A stretch of DNA of 31,505 bases, taken from a virus. Below, piece by piece: positions 7,641 to 14,612 of this stretch (its first letter is position 1; the number at the start of each line of letters is the position of its first letter). Position numbers and translations under genes: made by a program. The stretch lies in the IMG/VR virus record IMGVR_UViG_3300037508_001640, positions 1 through 31,505 of that record. One strand, written 5' to 3'. The notes beneath the pieces were generated by a model. The model worked only from the letters and a program-made list of their open reading frames with translations. It made no database searches and was not told the origin of the DNA.

Positions 7641-8595
7641 CCTGCTGCAGGCGTGGGTCGCTCACCAGGAGTCGCGCCACGCCGGCGGACAGATCGCCGA
7701 CCGGTCGCTCATCTCGTACCGCCAGGCCGCCGGGTACTGGCACGAGGACCTGGGCGACGTTCGGCTCGCGCGGCTGACGCGGGTCGCCGTCGAGGACGTG
7801 GTCACCGCCTGGCGGGCCTCGGGGATCGCGGCCCGCACCTGCCGGCTCGGGGTCGACGTCCTCCGAGCGGCCCTGCGCTGGGGGGCCGACCGTGGGCACG
7901 TCCCGCAGGCGCTCGACCTGCGGAGGCTGACTGCTGCGACCGCGCGCCCCGACGAGTTCGCGGGGACGCACCGCACGCCCACGCGCGCCGAGTTCGTGCG
8001 GGTGCTGCAGCACGTGCCCGGCTACCACCGGTCGCTCCTCGAGCTGCAGGGCCTCACCGGGGCGCGGATCGGGGAGATCGCCGCGCTGCGGGTGGGCGCC
8101 TGGGACCGGCCGGGGCGGGTGCTGGTGGTGTCGGGAGCGGACCCGGGGCGGGCGAGGCGGGGCAAGGCCCTGCCGCGGCGGCTCCCCGTCCTCCGCGAGC
8201 TCGGGGCGCTGCTCGGTCGGCTCGCCGGCGACCGCCCGGGCACCGAGGCGCTGGTCGAGGGCGTGCCCCGCGAGTACACGCCGCAGCTCTCCCAGGCGCT
8301 CCGGGCCGCGTGCGTGGCGGCGGGGGTGCCGGCGTTCACCAGCCATGGGATCCGGCGCCTGGTCGCCGAGGAGCTGCTCGAGCGGACGGACCCGCGGACG
8401 GTCGCCGAGCTGACCGGCCACTCGGTCGCAGTCCTGCTCCGGAACTACGTGCGGCCGACCGCGGAGCGAATCCGCGACGTCGTGGCGCGGGCCGGGCTGA
8501 CCCTCGAGGCGCCTGCGGAGGGCGGGAAGGTGATCGAGCTCTCGGGGCACACGAACGGGGCACAGGCCCCGGGTGACCAGGAGGACCCGGCGTAG
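7399..8595 (+). CDS. int: Tyrosine-type site-specific integrase
   Basis: A 398-residue tyrosine recombinase that would integrate and excise the phage genome at att sites. The N-terminal 60 residues (GRRYWRARTGSP, VWAGWATAAEV) look like an arm-type DNA-binding domain. Residues about 75-180 form the helical core-binding domain. The catalytic domain has the complete set: Arg223 in GARIGEIAALR, Lys256, His316 and Arg319 in SHGIRR, His341 in LTGHS and nucleophile Tyr350 in LRNYVRP. ATG 7399 gives a normal length; a later ATG at 7456 is possible and would shorten the overlap with the upstream gene. The following 169-bp gap is the likely att region. Confidence 0.92.
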   Translation: MGRRRDPDRVIVGDVTATPMAERGTRDDGRRYWRARTGSPRTTVWAGWATAAEVPLLVAEALRRGPPRRVAARAPVAVLSDLLQAWVAHQESRHAGGQIADRSLISYRQAAGYWHEDLGDVRLARLTRVAVEDVVTAWRASGIAARTCRLGVDVLRAALRWGADRGHVPQALDLRRLTAATARPDEFAGTHRTPTRAEFVRVLQHVPGYHRSLLELQGLTGARIGEIAALRVGAWDRPGRVLVVSGADPGRARRGKALPRRLPVLRELGALLGRLAGDRPGTEALVEGVPREYTPQLSQALRAACVAAGVPAFTSHGIRRLVAEELLERTDPRTVAELTGHSVAVLLRNYVRPTAERIRDVVARAGLTLEAPAEGGKVIELSGHTNGAQAPGDQEDPA

Positions 8596-8764
8596 TTGTA
8601 CAAGCTCAACAAATACGGTCTGTTGGAAAGGTGACGGTCGGCCGTGCACTCCGCGGAGGTGTGGCCGCCGGAGATCGCCTGTGCCCGCGGCGTGTGGGCA
8701 CTGTGCCCAACGGCCGAGGCGCGACAAGTTCTCCTGGGGTACAGGCAGTCAGCGGGGGTGTGCG
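8596..8764. other. Intergenic region after the integrase, candidate attP/regulatory region
   Basis: This is the longest gap in the window. The 40 bases from 8593 to 8632 are about 60% A+T, in contrast to roughly 30% overall. Three dyads are visible: CAACA-N9-TGTTG (8607-8625), CTCCGCGGAG (8649-8658) and TGGGCACTGTGCCCA (8695-8709). An eight-base palindrome TTGTACAA begins at 8596. The first dyad, with a short spacer beside a tyrosine integrase, has the form of a core crossover site, but no second copy is available for comparison. The role is inferred. Confidence 0.4.
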
Positions 8765-8828
8765 TTGAGGAGCATCGTGGAAGCCGTCGCTGACCCGTTG
8801 AGGAGCATCGTGGAAGCCGTCGCTGACC
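8763..8828 (+). repeat. Perfect 33-bp tandem duplication across a start codon
   Basis: Bases 8763-8795 are repeated exactly at 8796-8828. The unit is 11 codons long and encodes LRSIVEAVAD(P/L) twice. Each copy includes an in-frame TTG (8765, 8798), so the duplication doubles the possible start codon of the small membrane protein. Confidence 0.95.
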
Positions 8829-9019
8829 TGGGCTGGATGTGGCTGGACCTCATCGCCAGCCTTCCCGGGGCCGCGCTGGCGTTCCTGCACGAGCTGGGCG
8901 ACTCGGTGCAGCGCGGCGACTACCTGCTCGCCGCCCGCGTCTTCGTGTGGGTGTGGATGTACACCTTTGGGGCTGCCGCGGTGGTCGGCGTGTTGAGGCT
9001 CGTGCTCGACCCCGGGTGA
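8765..9019 (+). CDS. Small membrane protein
   Basis: An 84-residue protein if TTG 8765 is the start; TTG 8798 or an upstream extension cannot be excluded. The N-terminus is an exact 11-residue duplication (LRSIVEAVAD). An amphipathic, tryptophan-containing region follows (LGWMWLDLIASLPGAALAF), then an acidic turn and a clear hydrophobic segment near the C-terminus (VFVWVWMYTFGAAAVVGVL, about residues 60-78), consistent with one transmembrane helix. It stops one base before the stop codon of the opposing late operon. The function is unknown; small inner-membrane phage proteins near integrases may act in superinfection exclusion or lysis, which is a guess. Confidence 0.5.
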   Translation: MRSIVEAVADPLRSIVEAVADLGWMWLDLIASLPGAALAFLHELGDSVQRGDYLLAARVFVWVWMYTFGAAAVVGVLRLVLDPG

Positions 9020-9020
9020 G

Positions 9021-9566
9021 CTACGGCAGCCCACGCCAGTCGCGCAGACCGGGTGACGACGGGTGCATCACGTGGCCCGTCGGCGGGTTGCGGGGGTGCT
9101 CCCACCCGAGGGCGTGCAGCAGCTCGTGGGTGTCCCCCAGGACGTCCTGCCGGGGGTGCAGGCGGACGGTCGCGGACCGGATCCGCTCGCCCTCCGCGAC
9201 CACGTGGGTGACGCCCCACGTGATCCGGGGGACCTCGGCGTCGCGGTCGATCCCGCCGCCGAGCCCGGCCTCGGTGTCCAGCGCGGGGTCGACGACCACC
9301 GCGACCACCCCGTCGCGAGTGATGCACGGCTCCGCCACGGGGAGCAGACGCAGGGCGAGGTGGTGCTCCTCGAGCAGCTCGAGCGCGTCGACGAGCGCCA
9401 CGCGGTCGACCCCCGGGCCGGCGCACACGAGGGCGGTGCCTGGCCAGCTCGCGGGGTGCGGGACCTCGACCGCGCGGACCCGGCCGTAGATGACGCCCGC
9501 GCCCGCGACGAGCGTGGCGACCAGGCCAGCGATGCCGAGCGCGGCCTTGGACTTCGAGTAGCTCAC
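9021..9566 (-). CDS. Membrane-anchored metzincin-type zinc metalloprotease
   Basis: A 181-residue protein from GTG 9566 (GTGA overlap). Residues 9-27 are a hydrophobic helix after a basic N-terminus (signal anchor). The C-terminal region contains HELLHALGWEH at 147-157, the full HExxHxxGxxH zinc motif of metzincins (His147, Glu148, His151, Gly154, His157). GHVMHP follows ten residues later, with Met167 in the expected Met-turn. This spacing resembles matrixin-like bacterial proteases. The domain is short, so the substrate-binding part must be reduced. As the last gene of the late operon, behind a putative murein hydrolase, it may act on the envelope at lysis or on host surface proteins; that is inference. 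Confidence 0.75.
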   Translation of the reverse strand: MSYSKSKAALGIAGLVATLVAGAGVIYGRVRAVEVPHPASWPGTALVCAGPGVDRVALVDALELLEEHHLALRLLPVAEPCITRDGVVAVVVDPALDTEAGLGGGIDRDAEVPRITWGVTHVVAEGERIRSATVRLHPRQDVLGDTHELLHALGWEHPRNPPTGHVMHPSSPGLRDWRGLP

Positions 9567-10060
9567 TTCGGAACCTCGCGGGGACGGTGGAGGACGGCGA
9601 CAGCGACGCCGCCGCGGTACGGCGCCACGAGCTCGGCCCACCGGGTGAGGCGGGCCTCCGGGCCCGGGGCGGGGCGGAAGGCGGGCGCGGCGGAATCGAT
9701 CCGCAGGCCCGTGGTGGCGGTCAAGGCGAGCCAGAGCCAGGTGTGCCCGGTGACGCCGGCGGCGCCGGGCGTGCCGCGCCAGCCCTGGCACAGGTGCCAG
9801 CGGCCGACCACGAGCTCGACCTGGGCCGGCGGCGTCGACCAGGCGGAGGCGAGTCCCGCCTCGCCGGCGGCGACGACTGGGGACCACGGGTCGGCGACGT
9901 CCCAGAGGTGCCAGCGCGCGAGAGGCTGCCGGTCGACCTGAGCGGCGCCGTACACGTCGGCGAGCACGAGCCGGGCGTACACGCAGCACTGCTCCTCGCC
10001 GGCGACCCCGGCGATCGGGAACTGCTCCCGTAGGCGGGCCGCGGCTTCGAGGATCAGCAT
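9563..10060 (-). CDS. Putative CHAP/NlpC-P60-like cell wall hydrolase
   Basis: A 165-residue protein from ATG 10060, overlapping the upstream gene by seven bases. EEQCCVYARLVLADVYG (Cys25/Cys26) resembles the catalytic cysteine at a helix N-terminus in CHAP/NlpC amidases. GVTGHTWLWLAL (His106) with a downstream acidic residue (Asp122) matches the histidine strand and third residue. The length suits a single catalytic domain without a separate wall-binding domain. Its place after two membrane proteins and before a protease at the end of the late operon fits an endolysin. The family assignment rests on motif shape only; another papain-like transglutaminase fold is possible. Confidence 0.5.
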   Translation of the reverse strand: MLILEAAARLREQFPIAGVAGEEQCCVYARLVLADVYGAAQVDRQPLARWHLWDVADPWSPVVAAGEAGLASAWSTPPAQVELVVGRWHLCQGWRGTPGAAGVTGHTWLWLALTATTGLRIDSAAPAFRPAPGPEARLTRWAELVAPYRGGVAVAVLHRPREVPK

Positions 10061-10362
10061 GGCACCCACCGTCCGGCGCGAACGTGGCCGTGCAGGCCGC
10101 TGCAGCTCGGTACCGAGTAGGACGGAGAGAGGGTGAGGTCCTCCACCGTTGAGCCGGCCACCAGCTGCCACACCAGCACCTGCCGACCGTCGACCTCCAG
10201 CCGGGTTGCGGTTGGGCCGAACGGGATCACGTGGGCGTGGTCTCGACCAGCGGCCGCGCACGGCTCGCAGTGCTCCACGAGCAGCGTCGAGAGCACCAAC
10301 CCGTTGCCGTAGTTGGTCGTGGTGATCGTGGCGCCCATGTCCGCCAGCGGTCCGGCCTTCAC
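10054..10362 (-). CDS. Small hypothetical late protein
   Basis: A 102-residue protein from GTG 10362 (GTGA overlap). It is beta-rich with a CEPC pair near residues 32-35 and two more cysteines towards the C-terminus (PSCSG and the final Cys). The sequence includes GLVLSTLLVEHCEPC and RQVLVWQLVAGSTVEDLTL. It has no membrane helix or recognised domain. It lies between a single-pass membrane protein and the putative hydrolase, so it belongs to the terminal late module; the role is unknown. Confidence 0.5.
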   Translation of the reverse strand: MKAGPLADMGATITTTNYGNGLVLSTLLVEHCEPCAAAGRDHAHVIPFGPTATRLEVDGRQVLVWQLVAGSTVEDLTLSPSYSVPSCSGLHGHVRAGRWVPC

Positions 10363-10712
10363 GGCGACTCCGCGCTGCTGCCGATCTGCACGCTCGGGAT
10401 GCGGTCGGTGATCCAGGTCACGAATAGCCAGCCGCGGTCGGCGCCGAACAGGAAGACGACCCCCGCGACGAGCGTCAGCACGGGGCCCACGCGGAGCTCG
10501 ACCCGACCCGGCCAGACCGGAGAGGCCAGCTGCGCTGCCACGATCTGGCCGCCCTGGACCACGAGCTCGCGAGCGACCAGCGCCCAGCTTGCGCGCTCAA
10601 GGCGCTCCATGACGAGCCGCACCTCCTGCAGGGCGATCACGATCTTGAGCTGGATGGCGTCCGGCGACAGACGGAGCCCGGTGGTCGGCTCGCCGTCCAT
10701 CGGGTCTGACAT
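10359..10712 (-). CDS. Single-pass membrane protein of the lysis region
   Basis: A 117-residue protein from ATG 10712 (TGATG junction). The N-terminal 65 residues are a soluble amphipathic helix region (IQLKIVIALQEVRLVMERLE). A hydrophobic segment at about 76-100 (VGPVLTLVAGVVFLFGADRG and beyond) is probably membrane spanning, with a short polar tail. This architecture of coiled helix plus C-terminal anchor is seen in holin-associated or tail-anchored phage proteins. Its neighbours, a three-helix membrane protein and a putative hydrolase, suggest the lysis cassette, but no family is recognised. Confidence 0.5.
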   Translation of the reverse strand: MSDPMDGEPTTGLRLSPDAIQLKIVIALQEVRLVMERLERASWALVARELVVQGGQIVAAQLASPVWPGRVELRVGPVLTLVAGVVFLFGADRGWLFVTWITDRIPSVQIGSSAESP

Positions 10713-11092
10713 CAGGCCTCCCCCTGGTGCGCCGACCGCTCGACGCGGCGCCGAAGCTCGCGCTCGGGACCGTCGAGGTCCGTGGACCACCGCGCGCTGC
10801 GCGACAGGACCCGGCCTAGCTGCGCCTCGTCGCGCTGCTCGAGCAGGGCGGACCGCACGACGCCGGCCATCACCACGGACGCCCCGCCCACCGTGCCCGC
10901 GACCGCCGCGGCCACAGCGACGGCTACTTCGCGGGCGCTGGGCACGGCGAGGGCCACCAGGAGCGCGCCAGGCACGATCAGCTCGTAGCTCGCATACACC
11001 CAGCCCCATCCGGGGGGCGGGGAGTGGCGCGACACCGACAGGTGCGAGAGGGCCGCGAGCAGCACGCCGGCAGCGGTGAGCCAGGTGGTCAC
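10712..11092 (-). CDS. Candidate holin, three predicted membrane helices
   Basis: A 126-residue protein from GTG 11092. Hydrophobic stretches at about residues 3-20, 34-50 and 54-80 are separated by short loops and followed by a highly charged C-terminal tail (RRRVERSAHQGEA). Three helices with a basic cytoplasmic tail is the class I holin pattern. Its place two to three genes ahead of a putative cell wall hydrolase supports this. Holins are too diverse for confident identification from sequence; another small membrane protein is possible. Confidence 0.45.
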   Translation of the reverse strand: MTTWLTAAGVLLAALSHLSVSRHSPPPGWGWVYASYELIVPGALLVALAVPSAREVAVAVAAAVAGTVGGASVVMAGVVRSALLEQRDEAQLGRVLSRSARWSTDLDGPERELRRRVERSAHQGEA

Positions 11093-11096
11093 GGCG

Positions 11097-11717
11097 TCAG
11101 CTCCGGTAGGCGAGCAGGGCGGACACCACGCCCGTGGTAGTCGACGCGAGCCGGATCGCCACCTCGGCTCCGTTCGCGAGCTCATCGAGGCGCACCATCT
11201 CGCCGGTGATTGGGCTCATGACCGCGTTGTACGCGGTGCGGCCTGCGACGGTGACAGCCACCCCGTTCTGCGACAGAAGCGTCCGAGGGAACCCGCTCCC
11301 CGGCGTCACCTGATCGTGGTGCTCGGTTGTGAACAACCGCACCCGCCCCGGAACGGACAGGTCCCACACGCGGCCCTGCGGATCGGTGAACGTCCAGCGC
11401 GTGCCCTCGATCCGCTTCGCCTCGGCGACCGCCGCGGCTCGGATGGCCTCGAGGTCCGCCTCGGAGAGCGGTGCGGGAGCGACGCCGAACAGCACGGCGT
11501 CGTCGGCGATTGGCCCGGCGGGGTCGTCGACGCACACCAGCGACGGGTACGACCACGTCCCGTCCGTCAGCAGCTCGCCACCCCCTGACTCCGGCCGCAG
11601 GTCCAGGATCACGGTCCCCGGGATCAGCGGGCCGACGGGCACCCCCGACAACGCCAGGAGCGACGCGCCGGTGGACGCGAGGATCACGATTCCAGCACCT
11701 GCGACACGACGACCCAC
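11097..11717 (-). CDS. Hypothetical protein with N-terminal membrane anchor or signal
   Basis: A 206-residue protein from GTG 11717. It begins with basic MGRR followed by a hydrophobic stretch (about residues 5-25), consistent with a signal peptide or anchor. The rest is soluble: an acidic helix (SEADLEAIRAAAVAEAKRIE), then beta-rich segments (RWTFTDPQGRVWDLSVPGRV) and a C-terminal helix. No catalytic motif or known family is seen. It sits between fibre-region proteins and the candidate holin. Confidence 0.5.
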   Translation of the reverse strand: MGRRVAGAGIVILASTGASLLALSGVPVGPLIPGTVILDLRPESGGGELLTDGTWSYPSLVCVDDPAGPIADDAVLFGVAPAPLSEADLEAIRAAAVAEAKRIEGTRWTFTDPQGRVWDLSVPGRVRLFTTEHHDQVTPGSGFPRTLLSQNGVAVTVAGRTAYNAVMSPITGEMVRLDELANGAEVAIRLASTTTGVVSALLAYRS

Positions 11718-11736
11718 AGCGACCTCCAGCGGTTGA

Positions 11737-12210
11737 TCAGCGCACTCGCTCGACGAACATCACGGTGCCGGCCTTGACCGTGACGCCCAGCGCGACTGCG
11801 ATCTCCGACCGTGCGCGCACCTTGATCGCGTTGCCGGTGGCCACGATGAGCGCCCACCCCCAGAAGGGGTTCCCGTCGACGCCGCCCGTCCCGGTGCCGG
11901 CGGCGAGCGTGCCGGCGTTGACGCCTTCGTTGCGGTTGACCATCGCCGTACTGCTCGACGGTGACCGGCATTCGATCGCGCCCGTGGCGCCGGTGCTGTC
12001 GATTCGCCACTGCAGCCCCGTAGTGACCGCGTTGCAGGAGAAGAACCCGAACACCTGGACCAGGTACACGCCGCCGGCGACGGTGGCGTACTCCAGGCCG
12101 GGTACGTCGGTGATGACGTTCGCAGCCTCGACCCAGTCGGCGCCCAGCACGATCCGGTCGGCCCGCGAGCCAGGCCCGAACATCGGCGTGATGAGGGCGG
12201 GCGGCATCAT
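11737..12210 (-). CDS. Hypothetical fibre-region protein
   Basis: A 157-residue protein from ATG 12210 (ATGA overlap). It is Gly/Thr/Val-rich and predicted all-beta, with a jelly-roll-like rhythm (YATVAGGVYLVQVFGFF, GWALIVATGNAIKVRA, AGTVMFVERVR). This composition is similar to phage fibre tips, decoration or C1q-like trimeric domains. No family is assigned. It belongs to the tail-fibre and accessory structural segment. Confidence 0.5.
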   Translation of the reverse strand: MMPPALITPMFGPGSRADRIVLGADWVEAANVITDVPGLEYATVAGGVYLVQVFGFFSCNAVTTGLQWRIDSTGATGAIECRSPSSSTAMVNRNEGVNAGTLAAGTGTGGVDGNPFWGWALIVATGNAIKVRARSEIAVALGVTVKAGTVMFVERVR

Positions 12211-12497
12211 CGGAGCTGCGCCACGGTGATGGTGGTCGAGGTCGACTCGCCCATGACGAACACCGGGCCCCGCGTGGTCGGGAGCGGGGCGTACACGCCA
12301 GCGCCGAGCGGCACGTAGTCGGTGCCCACGGGCGCGGCCCCGTCGGTCTGCGCGCCGAAGTAGAGCCGGATCGCAGCGTCGCCGGCGATGTGCAGCTGTT
12401 CTGCCAGGCCGGGCCCGAACGACAGCTCCTGCAGCGTCGTCGCAGGCACCGCGATCCTCTTCGCGACGGTGGCTTGCGTGATGACAGCGACGGCCAT
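12207..12497 (-). CDS. Small beta-rich structural protein
   Basis: A 96-residue protein from ATG 12497, with a strong GGAGG ribosome binding site (plus-strand CCTCC, 12502-12506). It reads as a small beta-sandwich (IAVPATTLQELSF, DAAIRLYFGAQ, VPLGAGVYAPL, GPVFVMGESTSTTITV). This resembles small phage proteins that decorate heads or fibres, although no family is recognised. A hairpin overlaps its ribosome binding site. Confidence 0.5.
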   Translation of the reverse strand: MAVAVITQATVAKRIAVPATTLQELSFGPGLAEQLHIAGDAAIRLYFGAQTDGAAPVGTDYVPLGAGVYAPLPTTRGPVFVMGESTSTTITVAQLR

Positions 12498-12503
12498 CTG
12501 GCC

Positions 12504-12533
12504 TCCTGCACCTGTCTACGGCCTGGTGCAGGA
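12504..12533 (-). promoter_or_regulatory. Hairpin overlapping the ribosome binding site of the 96-residue gene
   Basis: Perfect nine-base arms TCCTGCACC (12504-12512) and GGTGCAGGA (12525-12533) flank a 12-base loop. On the transcribed strand the 3' arm ends in the GGA of the GGAGG ribosome binding site for the gene starting at 12497. A second short dyad, GGACA-N5-TGTCC, follows at 12531-12545. There is no U-run, so translational control or RNA processing fits better than termination. The function is inferred. Confidence 0.45.
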
Positions 12534-12560
12534 CATCGGGTGTCCGGGTTCTCGCCTGTC

Positions 12561-12794
12561 TCAGGCCGAGGCGAGGGCCTCCGCGATGGCCTCGGCCTCC
12601 TCGTGGGTCTCGATGCCCTCGTACCGTCGCGGCGCGCCCGGCAGGCCCTCGAGGTACACGGCCCACCCGCCGTCCGCGGGCGCCACCCACACGAGGACGG
12701 TCTCGTCGCGCACGTCGTCGGCCGGGTACCAAGCCACACACCCGCCGCCAAGCTCCTGTCGAGTCGTCACCACGGGCACCTCCTCATGCGACAC
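12561..12794 (-). CDS. Small DUF2188-like protein
   Basis: A 77-residue protein from GTG 12794, overlapping the upstream fibre gene by eleven bases. The centre and end (VLVWVAPADGGWAVYLEGLP, then YEGIETHEEAEAIAEALA) show a two-strand GGWAV..EG pattern followed by a T.EEAxxxA helix. This is the layout of the small DUF2188 family and similar beta-beta-alpha proteins. The match is by pattern only. It is an odd small insert between structural genes; its role is unknown. Confidence 0.45.
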   Translation of the reverse strand: MSHEEVPVVTTRQELGGGCVAWYPADDVRDETVLVWVAPADGGWAVYLEGLPGAPRRYEGIETHEEAEAIAEALASA

Positions 12795-13986
12795 GCTCCG
12801 TAATCGAGCCTCGGACCTGTGGACCGGAGGCGGTGCCGGCGTTCAAGGCCATCCACATCAGGATGCAGGACCCGTCGAAGCCACGCGGCCCCGCGACGCT
12901 CGACCCGCCGCCGATGGCCTGCGTCCCAATGTTCGCCGCGGTGAACGGCACCGACGCCACCTCGCGGTATACCACCAGCGACACCGAGCCCGTCACTAGG
13001 CTCGTCCCCAGGGTCACGGACTGGATGGACTTCACGCCGCGGGCGCCGGCCGGAAGGAGGAACGGAATCACGGTGCCGATCACCGCGGTGGCCGGGATGA
13101 CGGTCGGGACCACGGACGTGAGTGTGGCGGTTCGGGCGTTGTTATCGGAGTCGGTGAAGGCCACGGTCGCGTTCGTGATCGCCCCAGCGTTCGTTGTTGC
13201 GGCGGTGACCAGCAGTCCGATCCCGTACCCCTCGCCGTTGGCGCTGCCGTTCACGTCGCGGGCCGGGAACGCCGCGGTGGTGATGGCCTGTGCGGTGGTC
13301 GTCGTCACCACCAGCCCGCTGTTGACCCAGACCACATCCACCAGCATCGCCGTGCCGACGATGGCGTTGGCGCCGCTGAGGAGGTCCAGCGAATTGACGT
13401 AGCCGGCGGTGGCGTTCGCCCAAGGGATACAGCCGGCGTCCGTCGTCGTGCTGCCGTTGGTGTTGCGCCCGTTCAGCCCGGGCGTGCCGGGCGCCCACGC
13501 ACCAGGGGATCCGGCGTCCTTCCCGGTGTGGTACCAGTACCCGGCACCCTCCGGCGCGGTGCAGGACTTCAGGATCATGAAGGGGCGACCGATCCTTGCG
13601 GTGCCTGCCGCGGGCCGGTCGTCGCCGCCAGCAGTCTTGACGTACCACCCGCGGCCCGCCTCGTACTGCAGCGACTCCCCGGGGCCGAGGCGACACGGGC
13701 ACTCCGGTCGCGCCGTCGTGCCGTCCCAGTGGTCGATTGAGGCGCTGACCGTGTCCGTCGTCGACGTGTTCCGGAGGCAGAGCTGCTTCACGACCCGCTT
13801 GCCGGACGCCGGGGAGCCCACCAGTGTGGTGGTGGTCGCGGAGCTGATCGTTGCGGCGGTCGCGCCGTCGATGCTGACGCCAGCCGACACGTCGTCGCCG
13901 TACCCACCCATGAAGTGCAGGACGGTCGCCGTGGAGGTCGTGATTCGCAGCAGCGTGGTGGTGGTGAGAACGATGCCCAGGCTCAT
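12784..13986 (-). CDS. Tail fibre or receptor-region structural protein
   Basis: A 400-residue protein from ATG 13986 (TGATG junction). It is rich in Gly, Ala, Thr and Val and appears all-beta. A GSPGAWAPGTPGLNG stretch separates an N-terminal section (WDGTTARPECPC, GESLQYEAGRGWYVK) from the C-terminal section. The latter contains AMLVDVVWVNSGLVVTTTTA and a beta-repeat leading to VKSIQSVTLGTSLVTGSVSL. That C-terminal pattern recurs in phage structural proteins located near fibres. Its position after the fibre gene and before the lysis region supports an outer tail or capsid surface role. Confidence 0.6.
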   Translation of the reverse strand: MSLGIVLTTTTLLRITTSTATVLHFMGGYGDDVSAGVSIDGATAATISSATTTTLVGSPASGKRVVKQLCLRNTSTTDTVSASIDHWDGTTARPECPCRLGPGESLQYEAGRGWYVKTAGGDDRPAAGTARIGRPFMILKSCTAPEGAGYWYHTGKDAGSPGAWAPGTPGLNGRNTNGSTTTDAGCIPWANATAGYVNSLDLLSGANAIVGTAMLVDVVWVNSGLVVTTTTAQAITTAAFPARDVNGSANGEGYGIGLLVTAATTNAGAITNATVAFTDSDNNARTATLTSVVPTVIPATAVIGTVIPFLLPAGARGVKSIQSVTLGTSLVTGSVSLVVYREVASVPFTAANIGTQAIGGGSSVAGPRGFDGSCILMWMALNAGTASGPQVRGSITERVA

Positions 13987-14612
13987 CAGAGACCCCCGAA
14001 CAGAGCGAGGCGGCGGGCCTCTTGGCGGACGGCATCGACGTACACCGTCGGCGCGAGGACCAGCCACCCGCCGTCGTAGTACTCGATCGCGGTCAGCGTG
14101 GTGTTGTGGCGGAAGCGGCCGGTGGTGCTGGCGCCGCGCTGCGCTGTGGTGCCCGAGGGAAGAACCAGCCCACCGTTGCCCGGGATCGTCGGGTTGGAGG
14201 CCAGGCCGACCGTAGGGTCGCCAGCGGTTCCCGCCCCGTTCGTCACCAGAATCTCGTCCGTGGTGCCGGTGACCGCGCGGAGCGCCCACGTGCCCGCCGC
14301 GGTGCGGGCCGCGAGCCCGGTGGAGGCCAGGGCCTCGACGGCGGTTAGGTCGGAGCCGAGCGGCTGGTAGTGGGCGGAGTAGTCCGAGGAGAGGGCCGTC
14401 ACGGCGCCTGTGCGCCCGAAGACCGAGGAGACGGCACCACCCCCACCGCCGCCTCCGGTCTGCTGCGTCCACAACAGGGGGCCGCCCCCGTCCTGCGAGA
14501 CCAGCACCAGGCCGTCGCGCAGCGGGGTGGACCACAGGAAGCGGACACCCGTCCACACGAGCACCGCGGCCCGGTCACTCGTGGGCGTCGGGATCTGGCC
14601 GAGGCCCCTCAC
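13986..14612 (-). CDS. Tail fibre protein
   Basis: A 208-residue protein from GTG 14612 (GTGA overlap). A Gly-rich linker is followed by VSSVFGRTGAVTALSSDYSA, close to the VFGRTGAV motif frequent in phage tail fibres and tip attachment proteins. The remainder (LVTNGAGTAGDPTVGLASNP, then STTGRFRHNTTLTAIEYYDG) is the collar type seen before receptor-binding tips. It lacks a C-terminal chaperone domain. The N-terminus probably attaches to the tail tip protein encoded just upstream. Confidence 0.75.
   Translation of the reverse strand: MRGLGQIPTPTSDRAAVLVWTGVRFLWSTPLRDGLVLVSQDGGGPLLWTQQTGGGGGGGAVSSVFGRTGAVTALSSDYSAHYQPLGSDLTAVEALASTGLAARTAAGTWALRAVTGTTDEILVTNGAGTAGDPTVGLASNPTIPGNGGLVLPSGTTAQRGASTTGRFRHNTTLTAIEYYDGGWLVLAPTVYVDAVRQEARRLALFGGL

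Noticed and set aside
8573-8764. Upstream extension of the small membrane protein to ATG 8573
   Set aside because: The added 64 residues are Arg/Cys/Thr-rich, overlap the integrase end and cross the A+T-rich dyad region; they look non-coding.
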